Source: Clostridia bacterium (GTDB lineage: Bacteria > Bacillota_A > Clostridia > Christensenellales > Aristaeellaceae). From it: a DNA stretch of 7,564 nt. The DNA lies in assembly GCA_017398245.1 (NCBI GenBank), contig JAFQGN010000006.1:1-7564 (forward strand), written 5' to 3'. Within the stretch, counting starts at the first letter, position 1. Each line of letters opens with the position of its first letter. Of the stretch, positions 1 to 5,623 are shown in pieces. Under the pieces are notes generated by a model. That model was given only the letters and a program-made list of their open reading frames with translations. It had not been told where the DNA came from and did not search any database. Made by a program: the position numbers and the translations under genes.

Positions 1-956
1 AGGAAGAAATGCGTGGCATAGAAATCGCTGCCGCCGTGGGAGCCGAATTTTTCGGCAAGTTCGGGCGACACGGTCTTTTCGGGGTCGTACAGCTCGTTCT
101 CGCCCACGCACAGCTTATCGCTTTCCCTATACACATTCAGCTTTTTGCCGGGCAGGCGATTGCTTTCCATGGAGCCCTTGGTGCCGTAGATCTCATAATT
201 GATGGAGCCGGGCTCGCGCTTGAGGTCGCCATGGACGGATTTGAGCACCGCGCCGTTGTCCAGCGTGATCATTTCGATGCCCGCGGTCAAGCCGCCCTTC
301 CACATGCCCAGCGAATACTTCTGCTTCACCGGCTGGGTTTCAAAGCCGACGACCTGCACGGGCTTGCGGCCGGTGATGGTCAGCATCGGGCCGATGGAAT
401 GGGTGCAGTAATAGGTGGAATACATGCGGTTGCGCCAGTGGTCCCGCTCGCCGTAGGTAATGCGCGGCCAGATGGACGAACAATCGTGGATGTATTCGCC
501 CTCGCCGTAGGTCACCTCGCCGATATCGCCATTTTCGTAGCGGCGCCACATTTCAAAGGTGTGATCCATATAGCAGTAGTTTTCGGCGTAGGAATACACC
601 TTACCGCTTCTCTCCACCGCCTCGACCAGCTCCACCGCCTGCGCCATGGTCTCGCAGGGCAGAACCTCGGAAAGCACATGCCTGCCCGAATCGAGCAGGC
701 GCACGGCGAACGGCGCGTGCTCGTTGGCGTAGTTCGCCAGCACCACCGCGTCCATATCGTGCTTGAAAAAGTCCTCAAAATCCTCGTACAGGGCCACGTT
801 CAGCCCCGCTTCCTTCGCCTTCTCCTCCGCCTGATCCAGCGCAGGACGGTATTTATCACAAATGGCGACCAGTTCCGCATCGGGATGCTTCACCAGCACG
901 TTGATCATCGTCATTCCCCGGTACGCGCCAAACACTCCCACTTTGATCTTTGCCAC
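1..956 (-). CDS. Gfo/Idh/MocA-family oxidoreductase (C-terminus cut by window edge)
   Basis: Probable cytoplasmic NAD(P)-dependent oxidoreductase acting on a sugar, polyol or glycoside; the substrate cannot be told from the sequence. 318 codons are visible and the C-terminus lies beyond the left edge. The GTG start at 956-954 is chosen because AGGAG lies 9 nt upstream and the product then begins directly at the Rossmann strand: IKVGVFGAYRGM (residues 4-15), a variant of the GxGxxG dinucleotide-binding motif. The family's second landmark, GKHVLCEKP, appears as GRHVLSEVLP (91-100), so the usual EKP lysine is Val98. ENYCYM (125-130) and GEGEYIHDC (151-159) follow, then the C-terminal substrate domain with THSIGP (185-190), whose His186 aligns with the family's usual catalytic histidine. 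It lies downstream of the glycoside hydrolase gene on the same strand but behind a strong terminator, so it is probably transcribed partly on its own. Family assignment is firm; the reaction is not. Confidence 0.93.
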   Translation of the reverse strand, partial: MAKIKVGVFGAYRGMTMINVLVKHPDAELVAICDKYRPALDQAEEKAKEAGLNVALYEDFEDFFKHDMDAVVLANYANEHAPFAVRLLDSGRHVLSEVLPCETMAQAVELVEAVERSGKVYSYAENYCYMDHTFEMWRRYENGDIGEVTYGEGEYIHDCSSIWPRITYGERDHWRNRMYSTYYCTHSIGPMLTITGRKPVQVVGFETQPVKQKYSLGMWKGGLTAGIEMITLDNGAVLKSVHGDLKREPGSINYEIYGTKGSMESNRLPGKKLNVYRESDKLCVGENELYDPEKTVSPELAEKFGSHGGSDFYATHFF

Positions 957-965
957 AGTTCTTAT

Positions 966-979
966 CTCCTTCCGAAGGA
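966..979 (-). promoter_or_regulatory. Ribosome binding site of the oxidoreductase, inside a small hairpin
   Basis: On the minus strand GGAAGGAGATAAG precedes the GTG start at 956; AGGAG (970-966) with a 9-nt spacer fixes the start. The five bases TCCTT just upstream (979-975) can pair with AAGGA (971-967) across a 3-nt loop, so the ribosome binding site can be partly hidden in the mRNA. The stem is only 5 bp and a regulatory role is speculative. The ribosome binding site itself is clear. Confidence 0.7.
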
Positions 980-992
980 AAATTCCATGCTT

Positions 993-1021
993 AGTGTACC
1001 AGATGGTTCCCCATCGCGCAA
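993..1021 (-). promoter_or_regulatory. Possible weak promoter for the oxidoreductase with a dyad in its spacer
   Basis: Reading the minus strand, TTGCGC (1021-1016, three of six matches to the -35 consensus) is followed after exactly 17 bp by TACACT (998-993, four of six matches to the -10 consensus). It lies between the hydrolase terminator and the GTG start, where a promoter is needed. The 17-bp spacer contains a perfect dyad, GATGG-TTCC-CCATC (1002-1015), a plausible repressor site. The boxes are weak, so this is a candidate only. Confidence 0.35.
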
Positions 1022-1025
1022 TAGA

Positions 1026-1053
1026 AAAATCCCCTGCTTCGGCAGGGGATTTT
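1026..1053 (-). terminator. Intrinsic terminator of the glycoside hydrolase gene
   Basis: A perfect 12-bp stem (1026-1037 with 1042-1053) encloses a 4-nt loop. It begins 5 nt after the TAA of the hydrolase gene (1061-1059). Read on the minus strand, the stem runs directly into TTTTT followed by CTAT, the classical U tract. On the plus strand the loop would be C(TTCG)G with a short T run, so it could work in both directions, but no real plus-strand gene ends here. Confidence 0.9.
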
Positions 1054-1058
1054 GAACG

Positions 1059-4000
1059 TTAGATCGCGTCCTCGATATGGCTGGCCACGCGGGAGTTCTT
1101 CGTTCCGTACAGTTCCGGGCGCTTGAGGATGCCCATGGGCTTGAACTGATACTCGTACGTCCACCTGTCGCCGGCGGAACGCCAGGAATTCGGGCTCTGG
1201 TAGAAGTAGATGCCCGGGGTGTAGTGCAGCTGCGCAAAGCCGTTCTGCCTTACGCCGTAGAGCTTGAGCGTAACGGTGTGCCTGCCGGGCGTGAGGCCGG
1301 AGATCTCCTTCTCATACGGCGAGAAAGCCACATTGCCCTTGTCCTCGCCGTCGACATAGACCTTGACAAGGCCGCCGCGATAGTGCGGCACGCGCACGCG
1401 CAGGCTCTCGCCCGCAACGTCCACATCAAAGTGGTAGTTGATATTGCCGCTGTAGAACGGCAGGTTCTGCGGCACGACGTCGCCAAAGCCCAGCTTGCGC
1501 ACCGGCGCGACAATCGTCTTTTCCACGCCGTTGATGCGCACGCCGAAATCGCCCAGCAGATAGAAATACTCCAGATTCGTCCTGCGGCCCACGGGCACCT
1601 TGACTTCCAGGATATTTTCGCCCACGGGCATCTTCGGCAGCATAACGGTCTGGATATCCTTGTCCACAAACCAGCCGGTGACTACCGAGGGCACCTTTTC
1701 GCCGTTGAGCACGATCTCGGTCTCCGCGGCGTCCTCCAGCGCAAGCACAGGCGCTTCCACTTCGAATTCCGCAGGGATCGTGAAGCGCAGCTTCAGGTAA
1801 TGCTCGTACTGTTCGGGCTTGATCAGATACGGCTGCACCACTCCTTTCCTGCGCAGCGGAATGCCCAGCTCGGCGCGCGCGGCGTTGTCCAGCCTGAGCA
1901 GCTCCTCCAGCGGCCTGTATTCGCCGTCGTCCAGCGCGTATTCGGCCATATCCAGCAGCAGCATGTTCGGCTCGTCCAGCGTAATGCGCACACTCTTCAT
2001 GATCAGCTCAGGCGAACCAACCGCGCGCTTTTCAGCCTTTTCGGCCTCTGCATCGCCCTCAGCGGGTTCCAGATACAGCAGTACGCTGTCGTGCATATGC
2101 CAGACGCGCTCAAAGGCAGTTTTGCCGTTCTTTCGGCTCACGGCCACGGGCGCGGTCTCGCCGGTCAAAGTGTCGTATTCGGTCACCTTATAATTTCCAT
2201 TCAGGCAGAAGCGGTACAGCGGCGCATCCTCAACATCCTTGCAGATCGGATTTTTACCGTTGGCCACGAACAGCCAGTTCGCGCCGTTGTCTTCGCGCAG
2301 CTGGTAGATCAGATGATCCACGCGCATGCCGCCCTCGTCGCGCACATCCAGGAATCGCACAGGGTCGACCGCTTCCAGAATGCCGGAGGCGTCAAAGCCC
2401 ATATGCAGCGAATTTTCGTACAACTCCCGCACCGCGCAGGATGCGACCGCGTCCACATGATCCGGGCATTCGCCGATGAAGATGAGGCGGCCGCCCGCAT
2501 TCTTAAAGCCCTGCAGGCGTTCGAGCGTGCTGGAGCGCAGCGTGCGGCTTCCGCACACGATGACCGCATCGTATTCCATCTCGCCCACCTTGAGCGGGAA
2601 CGAACCCTTTTCGCACTGCTTGGGCAGGCAGGACTCGCTCAGGAAATCGAAATCGATCTGCCCAAAGAGCAGCGTCTCGGTCAGCCTTGCAAACTGATCG
2701 TCCATCTGGCTGCGCAGCGCGGCCGTCTGCTCGGAGGGGCCCCAGTACATCCAGTAGCTTTCGATGGGATGCACAACCGCCACGCGCACCTTGGCCTTTC
2801 CGCGGGTCATGGCGGTGTTCAGGCGGGCAAAATGATCTTCCACCATGGCGTACTGATCCCACCACGGGGACTGATAGCCGATGGAAGAGGGATAATCGCG
2901 CTTGGCTTCGCCCTTCATGGTCATCCATGTCAGATGCGGCACGCGCACGGTCACGCCCAGCGCGGCCTGCCAGTCGCCCTGCAGCTTATAGCCGCGGAAA
3001 TCGTAATCCCAGCCGGTAACGCCGTAGAGTTCGGAAAGCATGCCCGGCGCGCCCTGCTGGTGCACCATGGACTGGGTCTGCTTGGCGGTGTTGTACTCGT
3101 GGAAATCGCACAGCATATCGATGCCCGGCAGCCCGAAGGCAGGATAGCAGCGCATCGCGTCGCCCACGGCCTGCGTCTGGCTGTACAGCGTCGCCTCGCC
3201 CATCACGTGCCCGGTCAGCAAGATGCCATTATCGGCGCACCAGTTGCCGATGCGGTCGCAGAACACGCGCGCGAAGCGGTCGGCCACAAGGTTATGGAAG
3301 CGATAGCGGAAGCGGGAGAGCTTCTGATCGGGCAGCTCCCACACCAGCTCCGGAATGCCGTCGAGCAGATCTTCGCCGAATTTCTCACCGTATTCGACAG
3401 GCAGTTCGTCCGTCCAGGGCAGGAACACGTCCTTCTTCTCCAGCGCGAACGCCAGCGGCACCTTGGGCGTGAACTGCGGCTCGTCCGTAAAGATCGCCGG
3501 CACGACTCCGCCGAAATCCTCCGCAAAATTCTTCTTATATTCTTCGTGCGTGGTCGCGATGAACTCGTCGATCGCTTCCGGCTTGAGCGTATCGACGTAC
3601 GGATGATCGTTGAACCACGGGTCGTCGGTGGAATGTTCCATATAAGCGTACCACTTTTCGCCCTTGGCCTCGTCGTTTTCGCCGATGCGCTTTGCGCTTG
3701 CCAGCGTTCCGTCTTCATTCAGAGAAACATCGTACACCGCCAGCAGCACGCCGTTGTCCTGCCGGATAGTATGGTGTCCGCGGCCGGGCTCGGAACCGTT
3801 GGCCATATTGGGCCTGTCGGGCGCATAGGGCTCGTTTGTGAACAGCAAAGTCTTCTTGGCGTATTCCGGATGCTCAGCCGTCACCTTGCCGCCCGCCGTG
3901 CCGGAAGGCCAGCGGTCCTCATCATACAGCCACGCCAGCATCTCGTCCGTCTTCGCCTTTTCCACGCAGAAGCGTATATAGTCCATAAATTCGTCGTCCA

Positions 4001-4202
4001 GATACGGGCTGTCCATGCCCGTGCGCACGTGCATATGGAAGCCGCCCATGCCCATCGTCTTGAGCATTTCGATCTGCTCGCCCAGCGTTTCCTTTTTCAG
4101 CTTGCCGTTCCATGCCCAGAACGGAGTTCCCCTGTATTCGCACGTCGGCTTCCTAAACAGCTCCATATCCAGCTTTTTCGAACCGTTTTTCGGATAAAGC
4201 AC
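1059..4202 (-). CDS. Large cytoplasmic glycoside hydrolase, GH106 / alpha-L-rhamnosidase-like
   Basis: Predicted 1047-residue hydrolase resembling the GH106-type family (Pfam Glyco_hydro_106), whose characterised members are Ca-dependent inverting alpha-L-rhamnosidases using two glutamates. Motifs numbered from the GTG: YRGTPFWAWNGKL (24-36), HMHVRTG (56-62), YDEDRWPSG (93-101), FTDEPQ (238-243, candidate catalytic Glu241), GHVMGE (331-336) and LSELYG (389-394, candidate Glu391). A GATase-like segment follows (about 472-580, with YDAVIVCGS and GGRLIFIGE), then an acidic linker (about 712-730) and C-terminal beta-sandwich, carbohydrate-binding-like domains (about 794-1039, with VKVYVDGEDKG). 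There is no signal peptide, so it probably acts on imported oligosaccharides. The frame is open up to an ATG at 4340, but I prefer GTG 4202: AAAGGA sits 8 nt upstream, a TATAAT lies at 4271-4266 inside the extension, and the extra 46 residues match nothing and use rare codons. ATG 4211 and ATG 4166 are alternatives. Substrate specificity is uncertain. Confidence 0.9.
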   Translation of the reverse strand: MLYPKNGSKKLDMELFRKPTCEYRGTPFWAWNGKLKKETLGEQIEMLKTMGMGGFHMHVRTGMDSPYLDDEFMDYIRFCVEKAKTDEMLAWLYDEDRWPSGTAGGKVTAEHPEYAKKTLLFTNEPYAPDRPNMANGSEPGRGHHTIRQDNGVLLAVYDVSLNEDGTLASAKRIGENDEAKGEKWYAYMEHSTDDPWFNDHPYVDTLKPEAIDEFIATTHEEYKKNFAEDFGGVVPAIFTDEPQFTPKVPLAFALEKKDVFLPWTDELPVEYGEKFGEDLLDGIPELVWELPDQKLSRFRYRFHNLVADRFARVFCDRIGNWCADNGILLTGHVMGEATLYSQTQAVGDAMRCYPAFGLPGIDMLCDFHEYNTAKQTQSMVHQQGAPGMLSELYGVTGWDYDFRGYKLQGDWQAALGVTVRVPHLTWMTMKGEAKRDYPSSIGYQSPWWDQYAMVEDHFARLNTAMTRGKAKVRVAVVHPIESYWMYWGPSEQTAALRSQMDDQFARLTETLLFGQIDFDFLSESCLPKQCEKGSFPLKVGEMEYDAVIVCGSRTLRSSTLERLQGFKNAGGRLIFIGECPDHVDAVASCAVRELYENSLHMGFDASGILEAVDPVRFLDVRDEGGMRVDHLIYQLREDNGANWLFVANGKNPICKDVEDAPLYRFCLNGNYKVTEYDTLTGETAPVAVSRKNGKTAFERVWHMHDSVLLYLEPAEGDAEAEKAEKRAVGSPELIMKSVRITLDEPNMLLLDMAEYALDDGEYRPLEELLRLDNAARAELGIPLRRKGVVQPYLIKPEQYEHYLKLRFTIPAEFEVEAPVLALEDAAETEIVLNGEKVPSVVTGWFVDKDIQTVMLPKMPVGENILEVKVPVGRRTNLEYFYLLGDFGVRINGVEKTIVAPVRKLGFGDVVPQNLPFYSGNINYHFDVDVAGESLRVRVPHYRGGLVKVYVDGEDKGNVAFSPYEKEISGLTPGRHTVTLKLYGVRQNGFAQLHYTPGIYFYQSPNSWRSAGDRWTYEYQFKPMGILKRPELYGTKNSRVASHIEDAI

Positions 4203-4210
4203 CTGTATCA

Positions 4211-4216
4211 TCCTTT
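4211..4216 (-). promoter_or_regulatory. Ribosome binding site that decides the hydrolase start
   Basis: AAAGGA (minus strand, 4216-4211) stands 8 nt before GTG 4202-4200. The in-frame ATG at 4211-4209 overlaps the end of this site and has no usable spacer. The ATG at 4340 has only AGG 7 nt upstream. The ATG at 4166, where family similarity begins, has no ribosome binding site. This is why GTG 4202 is taken as the start. Confidence 0.55.
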
Positions 4217-4265
4217 CCGCATATATGCTTATCACAAATCCTTCTTTGCCTGCGTCTTCCCCTTC

Positions 4266-4271
4266 ATTATA
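4266..4271 (-). promoter_or_regulatory. Candidate -10 box of the hydrolase gene
   Basis: A perfect TATAAT reads on the minus strand at 4271-4266, predicting transcription start near 4259 and a leader of about 55 nt to GTG 4202. No good -35 box is present 16-18 bp upstream, so the promoter may need an activator or an alternative contact. If it is real, it excludes the ATG at 4340 as the start for this transcript. Confidence 0.45.
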
Positions 4272-4359
4272 CATCACTTTTGCCGAACATTCATCTTCTA
4301 TTTTTCTTATTTCCCGCCTGTGCAGCCCCTTTTTCGCCATTTTCCGGCCTGAATTTTCT

Positions 4360-4393
4360 ATATTTGAGTATCACACACCCTTCATTCAAATAT
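4360..4393. repeat. 8-bp inverted repeat in the divergent control region
   Basis: ATATTTGA (4360-4367) and its exact reverse complement TCAAATAT (4386-4393) are separated by 18 bp, giving 26 bp centre to centre, about two and a half helical turns. It lies between the two divergent promoters and ends 28 bp before the -35 box of the transporter. It could be a regulator's half-site pair, but such a repeat can arise by chance in AT-rich DNA. The rest of 4341-4488 holds only the promoter elements listed separately. Confidence 0.4.
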
Positions 4394-4420
4394 TCTGATG
4401 CACAACCTCAGCTTTATCTA

Positions 4421-4449
4421 TTGATTTTATTCCCCCATGCGTATATAAT
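4421..4449 (+). promoter_or_regulatory. Strong sigma-A promoter of the ABC transporter operon
   Basis: TTGATT (4421-4426) and a perfect TATAAT (4444-4449) are separated by an ideal 17 bp. Transcription should start near 4456, leaving a leader of about 33 nt before ATG 4489. That is too short for a T-box or riboswitch, so control by ligand must act through a protein at the promoter or elsewhere. Confidence 0.87.
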
Positions 4450-4453
4450 AGGC

Positions 4454-4470
4454 ATCACCGCGAATCACCG
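4454..4470 (+). repeat. Direct repeat ATCACCG at the transporter transcription start
   Basis: ATCACCG occurs at 4454-4460 and again at 4464-4470, a period of exactly 10 bp (one helical turn), starting 5 bp after the -10 box. The position suits a repressor site or a control element in the early transcript. It is short, so chance is possible. Confidence 0.35.
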
Positions 4471-4488
4471 AAAGGAAGGTAAACGACT

Positions 4489-5475
4489 ATGAAAAATCCC
4501 ATCCGCAAAATTGCTCTTATGCTGGCTGTACTGCTGGCTGTTCTTACTCTCGGCGCTGCTTCCGCCGAAACCGCTACCTATAATATCGGTATCATCCAGC
4601 TGGTGCAGCACGTCGCTCTCGACGCCGCGACCCAGGGCTTCCAAGATGCTCTCGTCGAAAAACTGGGCGAAGGCAACGTGAAGTTTGATTATCAGAACGC
4701 GCAGGGCGATTCCGCCAACTGCACCATGATCGTAAACGGCTTCGTGGCCAACGATGTGGACCTGATCCTGGCCAACGCCACCGCCGCTCTGCAGGCCGCC
4801 TTCACCGGCACCGAGACCATCCCGATCCTGGGCACCTCTATTACCGATTATGCCACCGCGCTGGATCTGGAAGGCTTCACCGGCGCCACCGGCTATAACG
4901 TCTCCGGCACCTGCGACCTGGCCCCGCTGGACGAACAGGCTGCTCTGCTGAACACCCTGTTCCCGGTCGAATCCCACCCCGTCGTCGGCCTGCTCTACTG
5001 CACCGCCGAACCCAACTCCGCCTACCAGATCGACGTGATCGAGCCGATCCTGCAGGGCATGGGCTATGCCACCGAGCGCTGCGGCTTCTCCGATTCCAAC
5101 GACATCGCCTCTGTCGTGACCAACGCCACCTCCACCTGCGATGTCCTCTATGTCCCCACCGATAACACCGCCGCCAACAATACCGAAGTCATCAACAACG
5201 TTGCTCTGCCGGCCGGCGTGCCGATCGTCGCCGGTGAAGCGGGCATCTGCTCCGGCTGCGGCGTTGCGACCCTCTCCATCGATTACTACGATATCGGCTA
5301 TGCCGCGGGCGAAATGGCCTACGAGATCCTCGTCAACGGCGCCGACGTCTCCGCCATGCCCATCCAGTACGCTCCCGAAGTGACCAAGCAGTACAACGCC
5401 TCCATCTGCGCCGAACTGGGCGTCGCCGTTCCGGAAGACTTCGTCGTGATCGAAGGCACCGAGATCGCCGAATAA
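4489..5475 (+). CDS. ABC transporter substrate-binding protein, TrpX/PF04392-like
   Basis: Exported 328-residue binding protein of an ABC importer of the ABC_sub_bind (TrpX-like) family. Characterised relatives bind tryptophan or tyrosine, but the ligand here is not proven. A signal peptide is clear: MKNPIRK, a hydrophobic core (about 8-22) and ASA before ETA, suggesting cleavage after residue 26. There is no lipobox cysteine. The two-lobed fold is seen in IGIIQLVQHVALDA (33-46), QNAQGD (69-74), GTSITDYATALDLEG (115-129), YVPTDNTAANNTE (221-233) and the closing SIDYYDIGYAAGEMAYEIL region (263-281). The mature part has eight cysteines (78, 142, 171, 198, 217, 254, 257, 307), including CSGC at 254-257. 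AAGGAAGG lies 9 nt before the ATG. Codon use is strongly biased to C-ending and CTG codons, as expected of an abundant protein. It is the first gene of the importer operon, 148 bp before the permease gene. Confidence 0.94.
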   Translation: MKNPIRKIALMLAVLLAVLTLGAASAETATYNIGIIQLVQHVALDAATQGFQDALVEKLGEGNVKFDYQNAQGDSANCTMIVNGFVANDVDLILANATAALQAAFTGTETIPILGTSITDYATALDLEGFTGATGYNVSGTCDLAPLDEQAALLNTLFPVESHPVVGLLYCTAEPNSAYQIDVIEPILQGMGYATERCGFSDSNDIASVVTNATSTCDVLYVPTDNTAANNTEVINNVALPAGVPIVAGEAGICSGCGVATLSIDYYDIGYAAGEMAYEILVNGADVSAMPIQYAPEVTKQYNASICAELGVAVPEDFVVIEGTEIAE

Positions 5476-5504
5476 CCCTTCTCTCGCTTCCCATCCAATT
5501 CCAT

Positions 5505-5538
5505 ATTCCGGACGGCTCTTTCCAAGGCCGCCCGGAAT
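5505..5538 (+). terminator. Long hairpin after the binding-protein gene, partial terminator or 3'-end stabiliser
   Basis: Arms 5505-5517 and 5526-5538 form a 13-bp stem with one A-C mismatch and one wobble pair around an 8-nt loop. CCAA (5495-5498) and TTGG (5541-5544) can add a short outer helix. What follows is T-rich but interrupted (TCTTGGATTTAT), so full termination is unlikely. Such hairpins between binding-protein and permease genes commonly protect the upstream message and reduce downstream expression. Confidence 0.55.
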
Positions 5539-5580
5539 TCTTGGATTTATAGGGGCCTTACAACCGCCTCAAACCATTCA

Positions 5581-5595
5581 AAAACCATCGGTTTT
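5581..5595 (+). other. Small hairpin before the permease gene
   Basis: AAAACC (5581-5586) and GGTTTT (5590-5595) pair perfectly around a 3-nt loop, 15 nt before the GGAGG of the permease. It may be an end point for the processed binding-protein message or a minor structure of no consequence. The rest of the 148-bp gap shows no convincing promoter. Confidence 0.25.
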
Positions 5596-5623
5596 ACCGC
5601 TATTATGTCTGGAGGAGATCGCA

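Noticed and set aside
977..986. GGAAAATTCC near-palindrome upstream of the oxidoreductase
   Set aside because: Only 4-bp arms around an AA centre; this short AT-rich symmetry is expected by chance.
9..1055. A 348-codon open frame on the plus strand opposite the oxidoreductase
   Set aside because: It is codon-aligned with the oxidoreductase, whose minus-strand product has clear Gfo/Idh/MocA motifs and a good ribosome binding site. The frame also runs through the terminator hairpin.
1077..4352. A 1091-codon open frame on the plus strand, opposite the glycoside hydrolase
   Set aside because: It is exactly codon-aligned with the hydrolase frame, so it stays open simply because the hydrolase uses no TTA, CTA or TCA codons. 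Its product is His/Arg/Ala-rich with no recognisable domain, and it has no ribosome binding site of note.
4456..4488. A T-box or riboswitch controlling the importer
   Set aside because: The leader predicted from the strong promoter is only about 33 nt, far too short for either element.
4465..4977. A 170-codon open frame on the minus strand opposite the binding-protein gene
   Set aside because: It is codon-aligned antisense to a gene with a clear signal peptide, promoter and ribosome binding site.
5577..5606. TTCAAA-N18-TATTAT as an internal promoter for the permease
   Set aside because: The predicted transcription start would fall on the ribosome binding site itself (5611-5615), leaving no usable leader. 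The boxes also overlap a small hairpin and the -35 match is weak.
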